This document shows positions 34,469 through 43,239 of a stretch of 44,731 bases of DNA, piece after piece (position 1 is the stretch's first letter; the number at the start of each line of letters is the position of its first letter). The position numbers and the translations under genes are program-made. The notes under the pieces were generated by a model. The model ran no database searches and had not been told where the DNA came from. It was given only the letters and a program-made list of their open reading frames with translations. The DNA is from Solibacteraceae bacterium (GTDB taxonomy: Bacteria; Acidobacteriota; Terriglobia; Bryobacterales; Bryobacteraceae), in NCBI GenBank assembly GCA_021324015.1, contig JAJPJX010000191.1:1-44731 (forward strand), in the 5' to 3' direction.

Positions 34469-34508
34469 GGCGGGCGCATGTATCCCCATCCCCAAAACAG
34501 CGCCCGCC
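34469..34508. repeat. Perfect 9-bp inverted repeat GGCGGGCGC ... GCGCCCGCC
   Basis: The arms lie at 34469-34477 and 34500-34508 with a 22-base A/C-rich loop. It lies between the 5' end of the CNNM gene and the 3' end of the DUF4965 gene, both minus strand. It could be a terminator for the tetrapyrrole operon or a regulatory dyad for the CNNM gene; no T-run is present. The remaining 34327-34574 holds no coding frame I would support. Confidence 0.5.
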
Positions 34509-34574
34509 ACCCCTTCCCGATTCGGGAATGTCATATAGGTTACACCCGTTTCTTCCCGGCTCCGCAACTTTTTT

Positions 34575-36635
34575 TCAGCGGGCTTGCGACCGGGCGACCC
34601 ACTTCTTCCAGCTTGGCGGATCGGCCAGCAGCTTGATCCATAACCCTCCCACCACCGAGCGCGCCTGGAAGCCGCGCTGTTTGGCGTTCTGCGTCCAATA
34701 CCAGTCGCTGAGCGGCACCCGGCTGGGCGATTCGTTGGCGAAGCGGTAGGAAGGATCCACCAGCGCCTCGAAATCCGCGCGCGAGCCCGCCAGCGTAGCC
34801 GTCCAGAGGACCCAGTCCAGCTTGGTGTATTCGGCGCGGTTGTCGAGCGGCAGTCCGTACGCGTTGAGCTTGGTCTTATAGAAAGCGATCTCGCGGCGGG
34901 CCACCTCGGGGGGGAACAGGTTCAGGCTCAGCAGGCGGTCCCACACCAGGTTGTATTTCTGGCTCCAGGTCCCGGGCTTGTCGAAGGCCAGGCGGTAGTG
35001 GTCGCCGTCGGCGGCCATCTCCACCCAGCGGCGCGCGAACTCGCGGGCGGTGGATTCGTAGGAAGCGGCCTCCGCGGCTTTTCCGTTCATGCGGCACAGC
35101 TTGCCGTACGCGCCCAGCGCCAGGATGGCTTTGAGCGACAGGTTGGCGTTATGCGCCAGGTGGCCGGCGAAATCGTCCGTGCAAAGCTGGTTTTCGGGAT
35201 CGAGCCCTTTATCTTTCAGATACTCCGCCCAGCGGGTGAGCACCGGCCAGTAGCGCTCGGCGTACCGCGCGTTTCCCTCAGCCTGCGCGATGCCGGCCAC
35301 CATTAGCAGCATGTTGCCGCTTTCCTCGACCGGCATCTGGTTGCGCTCGGATTTCTCGCCGCCGCCATACACCTGGCCGTTGGCCAGCGGGTAGGTGCCC
35401 AGGTCGTGCGGCGCGAAGGGGAAGCGCCAGCGGGGCAGCCCGGCATATTCCAGGAGCGGGGTAAGGGAAGCCTTCAACAGCTCCGGGTTGAGCAGCAGGA
35501 ACAGCGGCGACGAGGGGTAGATCACATCCACCGTGCCGATGCAGCCGTTGCTGAAATTCTCCTTGGGGAAGAAAAACGGCGTGCCGTCCGCATCCGCAGC
35601 CAGTTTGTGCGCGGCGAAGGACTGGCGGTACGCCAGGGCGGCCAGGCGCGCATATTTTTCGCCGCCCACGCGCGCGAGGTCGGCCATCAGGTCCCGGTCG
35701 AGCGCCTGGCTCTCCCCCGAGAGCGCGGCATAGTCCCGCTCGGCATCGCGCAGCAGGTCTTCGGCGCCCGCGCCGGTGCGCCGCCAGTAAGGACGCAGCC
35801 TGCGCTCCAGGTACTCGATCGAAAACTGATCGTCGTAGGCCAGGATGGCGTGGCGGGAAACCGGCGCGCTGCCCACTTGGCCCAGGTCCATGGCCAGCGT
35901 CAGCGCCGGCATGGCGCGGCGCGCGGGACGCGGCATTTCCAGGTCGTCCGCGTCCGGCAGCGTCCCCTGCCCGGCAAACGCGGCCACGGCGTCGGCGTGC
36001 GGCGCGAGCGCCATCGGTCCCTCGGGCGCGGCCAGGTACAGATAGCCCCAGTCGATGCGCAGGTTGTCGCCGAATTTCTGCAAAACGGGTTGCTCGCGGC
36101 TGCCCATCTTCAACACGTGCAGCCCGGGCAGGCGGTAGCGCGACCAGACCACGTCCTGATCGGTGGTGTTGACCACCAGCGGCGCCGTCGCGTCAAAGTA
36201 GATCGAAACGGCGTGGCTGCGGCCGTCGATGGAGTGGGCCTCCCACGTGAGATAGGTCACCGGGCGCGCCAGCGCATCCAGCTTCGCCGGCAGCGTGGGC
36301 GTGAGAAACGTAAGGGTTACGCGGACGCCCTCCCACTCAAACGTGTAGATCGTGCGGGTGGGCAGCACCTCGACCTGTTGCTGGCCCATGGCGGCCAACT
36401 CGCGCGGCGAGTTCCCCATGATGCGGTAAGCCCGGCCGTCGATGCGCACCAGGCTGGTGAGGGGCTGTTCCGTGCCGGTCCAGTGGCGCGTGACGTCATC
36501 CGTCAGGCGGTCGGCGGCCGACCAGACGCTGAAGTAGGGATCGCAGGCCACCAGCGGCACGGCCGGCGGCCGGAAGTCCTGCGCCGCAGCCGCGAGCGGG
36601 AGCGCCCAGGCGGCGGCCAAGAGCAGCGTTCGCAT
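34575..36635 (-). CDS. Secreted DUF4965/DUF5127-type glutaminase-like protein
   Basis: A signal peptide (MRTLLLAAAWALPLAAAA) precedes a protein of 686 residues with the family order DUF4964-like/DUF5127 (about 30-290) then a helical (alpha/alpha)6-type C-terminal domain with SNGCIGTVDVIYPSSPLFLLLNPELL, FPFAPHDLGTYPLANGQVYG and QLCTDDFAGHLAHN. Eukaryotic relatives are called glutaminase A; bacterial ones are often in glycan-use loci and their activity is not settled. It follows the glycoside-hydrolase-like gene by six bases on the same strand, so it is co-transcribed with it and, by extension, with the tetrapyrrole genes. Substrate is unknown. Confidence 0.85.
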   Translation of the reverse strand: MRTLLLAAAWALPLAAAAQDFRPPAVPLVACDPYFSVWSAADRLTDDVTRHWTGTEQPLTSLVRIDGRAYRIMGNSPRELAAMGQQQVEVLPTRTIYTFEWEGVRVTLTFLTPTLPAKLDALARPVTYLTWEAHSIDGRSHAVSIYFDATAPLVVNTTDQDVVWSRYRLPGLHVLKMGSREQPVLQKFGDNLRIDWGYLYLAAPEGPMALAPHADAVAAFAGQGTLPDADDLEMPRPARRAMPALTLAMDLGQVGSAPVSRHAILAYDDQFSIEYLERRLRPYWRRTGAGAEDLLRDAERDYAALSGESQALDRDLMADLARVGGEKYARLAALAYRQSFAAHKLAADADGTPFFFPKENFSNGCIGTVDVIYPSSPLFLLLNPELLKASLTPLLEYAGLPRWRFPFAPHDLGTYPLANGQVYGGGEKSERNQMPVEESGNMLLMVAGIAQAEGNARYAERYWPVLTRWAEYLKDKGLDPENQLCTDDFAGHLAHNANLSLKAILALGAYGKLCRMNGKAAEAASYESTAREFARRWVEMAADGDHYRLAFDKPGTWSQKYNLVWDRLLSLNLFPPEVARREIAFYKTKLNAYGLPLDNRAEYTKLDWVLWTATLAGSRADFEALVDPSYRFANESPSRVPLSDWYWTQNAKQRGFQARSVVGGLWIKLLADPPSWKKWVARSQAR

Positions 36636-36641
36636 AAAAGA

Positions 36642-38150
36642 TCACTTTCGCACGATCAGCACGGCCGGCGCATCGCCGAAAGCCTTGGGCCTCTCGAGCG
36701 TGTGCACGCCGGGCGGGCTCACTGCGGCGGGCTCGCGCGCGCCGGTCCAGGTGTCGATCCACTCGCCGCGCAGCGAAGGCGGCGCGCCCGTGAGGTTCAC
36801 CACGATTTTGGGCGATTCCGCGTAGAAGGCATATACCTCGCCGGCCAGCGCCAGGCACGGCCCGCCCACAGCCAGGTGATCGGCCGGCTGCATGCGCCAG
36901 TACGGCAGCGCAGAAAGTGTTTCGGCCAGCACCTGAAAACGGCGCAGCCCCGGCGGCTCGGGATCCGGCTTCACCAGGTCCCACGCGGTATTCGAGTAAT
37001 AATACGCCCCGTAGCCGCCCGCCGTGTAGACGAGCCAGGCGCGCCGCAGCACTTCCTGCCAGTCCTGCTTCACGCGGTAGGTCGGCAGATCCTCGACGCC
37101 GCGCTCGTAGCCGAACTCCACGTTCACGGCCGGCCACTCGCGGAAGGCCCGGTCGAAGGCGATCATCCGCGGCCAGTCGGTGTGTTGCTGGTCCGAGCGA
37201 AAGTCGATGTTGGCGTTGAGCGCGGGGTTCCAGTCGTAGGCGTCGTTGTCGTGGGCGGTGGTCAGGTGGTGATAGGCGTCGGCGGAGCGGATGAGATCCA
37301 GCAGCTTTTTCTCCAGGGCCTTGTCCTTTTCGTAGTAGGCTTCCTTGGAGAAGTCCCAGACCACGTTCGAGTAGCCCTGGTAGCGCGCGGTCACGTAGCG
37401 GAAATAGCGCGCTTCGTCGCGGCTGCCGGGCGGCGGCCAGTGGACCAGCTTGTTGAAGACCTTGAACATGATGTGGGCCACCATGCCCTTCTCCCGCAGG
37501 TACTCCAGCATGCGGTCGTAGGCCTGAAAGAAGGCCGGGTTGAGGCGCGAGTGGTCCGGCTGGGCGTTGGTGCCCTGCCAGGGAAACAGCGCGGGCGGGC
37601 CGTAGTCCCACTGGTTCTGACGGCCGGGGCTCCAGGTGGTGTCGTAGGCGAAAACGTTCACCAGCACGTGATTGAAGCCGCGCGCGGCAATCTGGTCCAC
37701 CAGCCTGTGCTGGACCTCGGGCGGCAGGGCCCACAGCCAGTCGCACTCATAGCCCATCAGAAAGTAGCGCGTGCCGTCCTCGTAGACGAAGTGGTGCGGG
37801 TGTCTCGGGTCCACGCGCAGCACCCCGTGGATGCGTGGCTGCCCATTGTGGGTGCACTGGATGTCGCTCTCCGTGCGGCCATCCAGCGCCTTGACGGGCG
37901 AAAGCGTGCGCAAAGTCCAGCGGCCCCGGCGCGTAGGCGAAAAGCGGATCTTCCACACGCCGCTGCCGTCGTAGAAACCCGGCACGAGAAGATTGACGCC
38001 CCCCGGCCCGCTGAATTCGCCAGTCAACTCCACGTCGAAGGGGTTCCCGGAGACCGGGGCGCGAAAGGCGAAGTCGTGCGAATTATACTGCTCGATGGAG
38101 ACGCAGAACGCGTTGGCAGCCGCAAGCAGAATGCAGACGAGGGGTTTCAT
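36642..38150 (-). CDS. DUF5060/DUF4038-type glycoside-hydrolase-like secreted protein
   Basis: After a signal peptide come a beta-sandwich DUF5060 domain (about 18-105: FRAPVSGNPFDVELTGEFSG split by GRWTLRT), a TIM-barrel-like DUF4038-type catalytic domain (about 115-410; GFNHVLVNVFAYD, VVWDFSKE and the candidate acid VNVEFGYERG), and a C-terminal beta domain with WIDTWTG. The layout matches families such as GH140-like apiosidases and relatives. Substrate is not deducible. Its ATG (38148-38150) overlaps the stop of the cobA-hemD gene as ATGA, unusual company for a tetrapyrrole operon. The DUF4965 gene follows six bases later. Confidence 0.83.
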   Translation of the reverse strand: MKPLVCILLAAANAFCVSIEQYNSHDFAFRAPVSGNPFDVELTGEFSGPGGVNLLVPGFYDGSGVWKIRFSPTRRGRWTLRTLSPVKALDGRTESDIQCTHNGQPRIHGVLRVDPRHPHHFVYEDGTRYFLMGYECDWLWALPPEVQHRLVDQIAARGFNHVLVNVFAYDTTWSPGRQNQWDYGPPALFPWQGTNAQPDHSRLNPAFFQAYDRMLEYLREKGMVAHIMFKVFNKLVHWPPPGSRDEARYFRYVTARYQGYSNVVWDFSKEAYYEKDKALEKKLLDLIRSADAYHHLTTAHDNDAYDWNPALNANIDFRSDQQHTDWPRMIAFDRAFREWPAVNVEFGYERGVEDLPTYRVKQDWQEVLRRAWLVYTAGGYGAYYYSNTAWDLVKPDPEPPGLRRFQVLAETLSALPYWRMQPADHLAVGGPCLALAGEVYAFYAESPKIVVNLTGAPPSLRGEWIDTWTGAREPAAVSPPGVHTLERPKAFGDAPAVLIVRK

Positions 38151-39631
38151 GACGCGCGCAAAATGGCCTCTACCAGCCCCTCCATGGTATACACGGCGGC
38201 TTCGGCAGCGATCGCGACGCCCAGCTTGCGGGCGGTGGCGGAGGTGACCGGGCCGATGGAGGCCACCCGCGTGCCGGCCAGTGCCCCGGCTCCGGCCAGG
38301 GAGACGAAGTTCTGCACGGTGGAAGAACTGGTGAAGGTGATCCAGTCCGGTTTGTGCGCGGCGCCGAAGATGCGCGCGGCTTCGGCGGCTGCTTCGGCGG
38401 GTACCACGGTGCGGTAGGCTTCCACCACGTCCACCCGAGCGCCGCGGTGGGCCAGTTCGGCGGGCACCAGGTCGCGGGCCACGGCCGCGCGGGGCAGCAG
38501 GATGCGCTTGCCGGCCAGGTCGTGCCCGGCAAAGGCAGCCAGCAGTCCTTCGGCAACGTACTCCTTGCCCATCAGGTCCACCTTCAGGTGCAGGCTTTCC
38601 ACCGCCGCGCGCGTGGCCGGGCCGATGGCGCAGATGCGCGCGCGCAGTGCGCGCAGATCCGCCGCCGATCGGTCCAGGCGCTCGAGGAAAAATCGCACGC
38701 CGTTGGCGCTGGTGAAGATCAGCCAGTCGTAGGAGGCCAGTTCGGCGATGGCGCGGTCCAGCGGACCGTAGTCCGCCGCGGGACCAATCTCGATGGTGGG
38801 CAGTTCGAGGACCTCCGCGCCCAGCGCGTGCAGGCTGGCGCCGAGCGTTTCGGCCTGTCCGCGGGCGCGCGTGACCACGATCTTCCGGCCGAACAGCGGC
38901 AGATGTTCGTACCAGTTGAGCTTCTCCCGCAGGCGCACAACCTCGCCCACGATGATGGTGGCGGGCGGCTTCATGCCCTGCCGGCGGATGAGCCCGGGCA
39001 GGGTGGCCAGCGTGCCGGCCAGGGTCTCCTGGTCCGGACGGGTGCCCCAGCGCACGGCCATGGCGGGAGTTTCAGGCGCGCGGCCCCGGGCCGTCAATTC
39101 CGCGGCGATCTGTTCGAAGTGCGTCAGGCCCATAAAAATCACCAGCGTCTCGGCGGCGCCGGCCTTGGCCCAGTCGATGGCTTCGACGGCATGGCCGGTG
39201 ACGAAGGTGACCACGGAGGTGTGGTCGCGGTGGGTGAGCGGCACGCCGGTGTAAGCGGCGATGCCCAGCGGCGCGGTCACCCCCGGCACGATCTCGAAGG
39301 GGATGCCGGCTTCGGCCAGCGCCTCGGCCTCTTCGCCGCCGCGGCCGAAGATGAACGGGTCGCCGCCCTTGAGACGCACCACGGCCAGCCCGCGGCGGGC
39401 GCGCTCGATGAGCATCCCGCAGATCTCCTCCTGGGTAAACGCGTGCTCGGATTTTTTCTTGCCGACGTAGAGCCGCTCGGCCTCGGGCGGAGCCAGCGCC
39501 AGCAGCGCCTCGGGAGCCAGGTGGTCGAACAGCACGCACTGCGCCTCCTGAAGCACGCGGCGGCCCTTGAGGGTGATGAGTTCGGGATCGCCGGGGCCCG
39601 CGCCCACGAGGTAGACCTTGCCTGCGCTCAT
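38147..39631 (-). CDS. cobA-hemD: Fused uroporphyrinogen-III C-methyltransferase / uroporphyrinogen-III synthase
   Basis: Residues 1-240 are the SAM-dependent CobA/SUMT domain: VYLVGAGPGDPELITLKG, VVRLKGGDPFIFGRGGEE, VVTFVTGHAV and the terminal MKPPATIIVGEVV. Residues 247-494 are HemD: IVVTRARGQAETL, IFTSANGVRFFL, ILLPRAAVARD and ITFTSSSTVQNF. The fusion makes uroporphyrinogen III from hydroxymethylbilane and can divert it to precorrin-2 for sirohaem or cobalamin. It overlaps hemC by four bases upstream and the glycoside-hydrolase-like gene downstream. The fusion is known in several phyla. Both halves look complete. Confidence 0.95.
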   Translation of the reverse strand: MSAGKVYLVGAGPGDPELITLKGRRVLQEAQCVLFDHLAPEALLALAPPEAERLYVGKKKSEHAFTQEEICGMLIERARRGLAVVRLKGGDPFIFGRGGEEAEALAEAGIPFEIVPGVTAPLGIAAYTGVPLTHRDHTSVVTFVTGHAVEAIDWAKAGAAETLVIFMGLTHFEQIAAELTARGRAPETPAMAVRWGTRPDQETLAGTLATLPGLIRRQGMKPPATIIVGEVVRLREKLNWYEHLPLFGRKIVVTRARGQAETLGASLHALGAEVLELPTIEIGPAADYGPLDRAIAELASYDWLIFTSANGVRFFLERLDRSAADLRALRARICAIGPATRAAVESLHLKVDLMGKEYVAEGLLAAFAGHDLAGKRILLPRAAVARDLVPAELAHRGARVDVVEAYRTVVPAEAAAEAARIFGAAHKPDWITFTSSSTVQNFVSLAGAGALAGTRVASIGPVTSATARKLGVAIAAEAAVYTMEGLVEAILRAS

Positions 39632-40524
39632 GAATAGACGGCTTCGAGGATCGGGCGGGCGCCGCTTTCAAGCAGTCGCGCGCCCAGTTGGCTTCCCAGC
39701 GATTCGGCATCCTCGGGGCTGCCGTCGCAGACGGCGCGCACCATTTGGCCGCCGTCGGGCGAGACCACGACCGCGAACAGGCGCAGGCGGCCCCTGGCGA
39801 CGGTGGCGCGGGCCCCGATGGGCACCTGGCAACCGCCGCCCAGGCTCGCCAGCACGGCGCGCTCGGCGGTGACTTCGGCGCGCGTAGAGGCGTGGTCCAG
39901 CCGGCGGCAGGCCTCGAGGGCCGCGCCCTCGGCGCGCGTCTCGATGGCCAGGGCGCCCTGGCCCACGGCCGGGCACATGGTCTCCGGCGGAAGAATTTCG
40001 GCGATGCGATCCTCCAGCCCCAGGCGCTTGAGCCCGGCAGCGGCCAGCACGATGGCCCGATATTGTCCTTGCTCCTGCTTGCGCAGGCGCGTATCCAGGT
40101 TGCCGCGCACGGATTCGATTTCCAGGTCCGGCCGGAGCTTGCGGAGCTGCGCGGCGCGGCGCAGCGAACTGGTGCCCACCCGCGCGCCGGCGGGCAGATC
40201 GGCCAGGCGCGCGCCTACCAGGGCGTCGCGCGGATCCTCGCGCTCGGGCACCGCGGCCAGCGCCAGGCCGGGCGGCAGCTCGGTGGGCAGGTCCTTGAGG
40301 CTGTGCACGGCCAGGTCGGCGCGGCCCTCCAGCAGCGCCTCCTCGATTTCCTTGGTGAACAGACCCTTGCCGCCCACCTTGGCCAGCGGCACGTCGGTGA
40401 TCTTGTCGCCGGTGGTGCGGATGATGTCGATGCGGGTCTCCACGCCCAACGTGGAGAGCCGCTGCTGGACCCAGCGCGCCTGCCAAAGTGCCAACTGGGA
40501 GCCACGGGATGCGATGACGAGCAT
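39628..40524 (-). CDS. hemC: Hydroxymethylbilane synthase (porphobilinogen deaminase)
   Basis: The enzyme joins four porphobilinogen units into hydroxymethylbilane on a dipyrromethane cofactor. Family features visible in the 298 residues are IASRGSQLALWQA, KVGGKGLFTKEIE, VHSLKDLPTELP, VGTSSLRRAAQL, RGNLDTRLRK and the cofactor Cys in LGGGCQVPIGA. It starts three bases after hemA and overlaps cobA-hemD by four bases, so the order follows the pathway. All catalytic features appear intact. Confidence 0.97.
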   Translation of the reverse strand: MLVIASRGSQLALWQARWVQQRLSTLGVETRIDIIRTTGDKITDVPLAKVGGKGLFTKEIEEALLEGRADLAVHSLKDLPTELPPGLALAAVPEREDPRDALVGARLADLPAGARVGTSSLRRAAQLRKLRPDLEIESVRGNLDTRLRKQEQGQYRAIVLAAAGLKRLGLEDRIAEILPPETMCPAVGQGALAIETRAEGAALEACRRLDHASTRAEVTAERAVLASLGGGCQVPIGARATVARGRLRLFAVVVSPDGGQMVRAVCDGSPEDAESLGSQLGARLLESGARPILEAVYS

Positions 40525-40527
40525 GAT

Positions 40528-41793
40528 TCAGTCTTGCAGGTGGAACGCCTTGCGGATGGCGGCGATCACGTGGGCCCCGTCGGGCTTGCCGGCTTGCAGG
40601 CGCAGCTCGGAGATGGGGCCGTGCGCGATTTTGTTGATGATGCCGCGCGTGAGCACTTCCCAGGCCTCCTCCTGCTGCGCGGTCAAGGGGCCGTACTTGC
40701 GGCGCACCTTTTCGATCTCCGCCACGCGGATCTGCTCGAGCTGTTCCTGGAGGCCGACGATGGTGGGGGTCACCTCCTGCACCTTCAGCCGGGCCATCAT
40801 GCGGTCCACTTCCTGGGCCACGATCTGCTCGGCGTGCTCGGCCTCCTTCATGCGCTCGCGCAAGTTGGCGTTCACCACTCCCTGGAGGTCGTCGATGTCG
40901 TAGAGGAAGACGTTATCGATCTCGTTGACCGCCGGCTCGATATTGCGCGGCACGGCGATATCGATCAGGAACATGGGCCTGTTGCGGCGCACGGAGATGA
41001 CGCGCTGCATTTCGTCCTTGTGCAGGATGTAGTGCGGGGCGCCGCTCGAGGCGATCAGGATATCCACTTCCGGGAGCATGCTGAGGAAGCGGCCGTACTC
41101 CACGGGAGTGCCCTGGAAGAGGCGGGCCATTTCGACGGCGCGCTCGTGCGTGCGATTGGTGACGAAGACGTGCGTGGCCCCGGAGCGGCGCAGGTGCCGG
41201 GCAGCCAGCTCGGACATCTTGCCGGCGCCCGCGATCATCACCGTCCGGTTGTTCAGCGAGCCGAAGATTTTGCGCGCGAGCTCGACGGCGGCGTAGCTGA
41301 CCGAGACGGCCATCTGGCCGATGCCCGTCTCCGAGCGCACGCGCTTGGCCACGCTGAAAGCCCGGTTGAGCAGGCCTTCCAGCCAGCCGCACAGCGCGCC
41401 GCCGGCCTTGGCGGCGGCGAAGGCGGCCTTGAGCTGTCCCAAAATTTGCGGCTCGCCCACCACCATGGAATCCAGGCTGGCGGCCACGCGGAACAGGTGA
41501 TGGATGGCGTCGCGGCCCTCGTGGCGGTAGAGGTAGGGCCCGGCGTCCGCGGGATCGATGCGGTGGAAGTCGGCCAGGAAGGCGTCGGTGACGGCCTGGG
41601 GGTCGCAGTGGTCGTCGGAGGTAACCGTGATCTCCACGCGGTTGCACGTGGAGAGGATCAAGGCTTCGCTGATGCCCTCGCGGGATTTCAGGTCGTCCAG
41701 GGCGGAGGCCAGCAGCGTTTCGGAGAACGCCATGCGCTCCCGCACCTCCACCGGTGCGGTCTTGTGGCTGACCCCTGTGAGCAGCAGTTTCAT
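40528..41793 (-). CDS. hemA: Glutamyl-tRNA reductase
   Basis: This is the first enzyme of C5-type tetrapyrrole synthesis, reducing glutamyl-tRNA to glutamate-1-semialdehyde. The nucleophilic Cys lies in ILSTCNRVEI. SMVVGEPQILGQ, the NADPH-binding IAGAGKMSELAARHL and a C-terminal dimerisation helix region are present. ATG 41791-41793 gives 421 residues and overlaps the ccsA/hemX-like stop as ATGA; the upstream open frame is ccsA sequence read in another frame. No hemL is in the window. The gene pairs with hemC three bases downstream. Confidence 0.96.
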   Translation of the reverse strand: MKLLLTGVSHKTAPVEVRERMAFSETLLASALDDLKSREGISEALILSTCNRVEITVTSDDHCDPQAVTDAFLADFHRIDPADAGPYLYRHEGRDAIHHLFRVAASLDSMVVGEPQILGQLKAAFAAAKAGGALCGWLEGLLNRAFSVAKRVRSETGIGQMAVSVSYAAVELARKIFGSLNNRTVMIAGAGKMSELAARHLRRSGATHVFVTNRTHERAVEMARLFQGTPVEYGRFLSMLPEVDILIASSGAPHYILHKDEMQRVISVRRNRPMFLIDIAVPRNIEPAVNEIDNVFLYDIDDLQGVVNANLRERMKEAEHAEQIVAQEVDRMMARLKVQEVTPTIVGLQEQLEQIRVAEIEKVRRKYGPLTAQQEEAWEVLTRGIINKIAHGPISELRLQAGKPDGAHVIAAIRKAFHLQD

Positions 41794-42611
41794 TGCTTCA
41801 TCAACAGCGTCCCCAGACGGGCGTGGGCGGCCCAGGTGAGGGCCGAGAAGCCCACCACCGTGACCACCATAATGGCGGCTTTGCGGCCCCGCCATCCGGC
41901 GGTGATGCGCAGGAACACCATGGCCATGTAGATGCCCCAGGTAAAGAAGGAGATAGCGATTTTGGGCTGGCTGATCCAGCGGGTTTTCAGCTCCACGAAG
42001 GCCCAGGTGCTGCCGGCGATGACGGCCAGGGTGATGAGCACGAACCCCAGCGCCATGGAGCGGGAGATCAGCTCATCCAGCGTGCCCAGGGGCGGCAGGC
42101 GGTAGTAGAACTGGCGCGGCTTCTTGGTCTTGAGCTCGCGCTCCTGGAAGAGGTAGAGCAGCGAGGCCACGGCCGTCAGCAGCAGGGCGGCGTAGCCCAG
42201 CAGCACGAGCACGATGTGCACCGTGAGCCAGGCGTCCCGCACCGCCGGGCTGCTCCAGGCGCTCACCGGGTTGCCCAGCGTGGCCACCAGCACCATGACG
42301 AAGACCAGCGGAAAGATGAACACGCTGAGGCTTTCGATTTTGTAGCGCCAGTGCACGAACAGGAACAGCACGGTCACCAGGAAGGCGCACATGGAGAGGG
42401 TCTCGTAGAAATTGGTGATGGGGCAGTGGTTCATGAGCAGCCCCTCTTCCACGATGGAGACGAAGTGCAGGACCGCCGCGATGGAGAAGGCCGCCAGCGC
42501 GGGCCGGAAGAGGTGCTCGCGCTTGCGGACCAAGGTCAGGATGGCGTGCAACAGGCCGAGCGAGTATAACGCCGCAGCCACGCGCAGCCAGATAACGCTC
42601 ATCTCGGCCAT
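41790..42611 (-). CDS. Cytochrome c assembly protein, CcsA/HemX family
   Basis: The 273-residue protein has about eight hydrophobic segments. It keeps family-type strings: a conserved His early (AVLHFVSIVEEG), PITNFYETLSMCAFLV, VHIVLVLLGYAALLLTAVAS, and STWAFVELKTRW followed by ISFFTWGIY. It belongs to the HemX/CcsA group that handles haem at the membrane in system II cytochrome c maturation and often precedes hemA. Its stop overlaps hemA. No ResB/CcsB gene is here. It makes sense in a genome with pentahaem cytochrome and haem-c sensor genes nearby. CcsA versus HemX cannot be settled by eye. Confidence 0.88.
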   Translation of the reverse strand: MAEMSVIWLRVAAALYSLGLLHAILTLVRKREHLFRPALAAFSIAAVLHFVSIVEEGLLMNHCPITNFYETLSMCAFLVTVLFLFVHWRYKIESLSVFIFPLVFVMVLVATLGNPVSAWSSPAVRDAWLTVHIVLVLLGYAALLLTAVASLLYLFQERELKTKKPRQFYYRLPPLGTLDELISRSMALGFVLITLAVIAGSTWAFVELKTRWISQPKIAISFFTWGIYMAMVFLRITAGWRGRKAAIMVVTVVGFSALTWAAHARLGTLLMKQ

Positions 42612-42653
42612 AGCAGAGGCTAAAATCCCAGTATATCGCGGGGCCGCCCGAGA

Positions 42654-43043
42654 TCAGAACTGCGTGAGGCTCAACAGGTTGCCGTCGGGATCCTGGAACC
42701 AGGCCACCTGGGCCCCGCCGTGCGCGGTCCAGATGCCGCGCTGGTCCTGCCCGGGGAGGCCATAGTGCTCGAAGCGCACGCCGGCGCCCGACAGGGCGGC
42801 GACGGCAGCAGCGATATCCGGCACCTGCCACCCCAACACCGTATACGGAGCGGCGGCCACCTGCTTCACGGGCGTGACCCGCAGCATGATGCCCTGAACA
42901 TCGAACACCAGGGCGAAAGGATCTTCGCTCACCAGCGTGAGGCCGAGCGTATCGCGATAGAACGCGCGGGCGCGCGCCGTGTCGCCCGTAGCGGCGAAGG
43001 CCACGATCCGGGCGGAAGCCAGGGGCGAGGGGGTGGTGGACAT
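42654..43043 (-). CDS. VOC-family (glyoxalase/bleomycin-resistance fold) protein
   Basis: The single 129-residue domain has the two beta-alpha-beta-beta-beta units of the VOC fold: ARAFYRDTLGLTLVSED in the first and AWFQDPDGNLLSL in the second. ATG 43041-43043 is chosen; the frame continues upstream but that part is non-VOC sequence. Specificity cannot be assigned, since the family covers lyases, dioxygenases and antibiotic-binding proteins. It is 42 bases upstream of the ccsA/hemX-like gene on the same strand and divergent from a beta-lactamase gene. Confidence 0.88.
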   Translation of the reverse strand: MSTTPSPLASARIVAFAATGDTARARAFYRDTLGLTLVSEDPFALVFDVQGIMLRVTPVKQVAAAPYTVLGWQVPDIAAAVAALSGAGVRFEHYGLPGQDQRGIWTAHGGAQVAWFQDPDGNLLSLTQF

Positions 43044-43239
43044 ATGGGGGTTGATTGTACCGCAGTAAGTTGGAGCATCATTGTCGCGGGGCAGTGCGGA
43101 GACCCCCAGTTCCCGGCGATCAGCGAGGGCGGCGCGTGTGCCGCACATCCGTGCCCAGTACGCTTTCAGGCAACTTGAAAGCGTTCGCCAACTCCCGAAT
43201 GTCACGGGACCGCAGGTTCGCCGTGTTTCAATAAGAAAG

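Noticed and set aside
35406-38417. A 1003-codon open frame on the plus strand opposite the two secreted hydrolase genes
   Set aside because: It is low-complexity Arg/Gly/Ala/Val-rich sequence caused by GC-rich codon bias; the minus-strand genes have signal peptides, domain motifs and operon-type overlaps.
39688-41931. A 747-codon plus-strand frame opposite hemC and hemA
   Set aside because: The minus-strand hemC and hemA are unambiguous by motif; the plus frame has no recognisable domain and spans three real genes.
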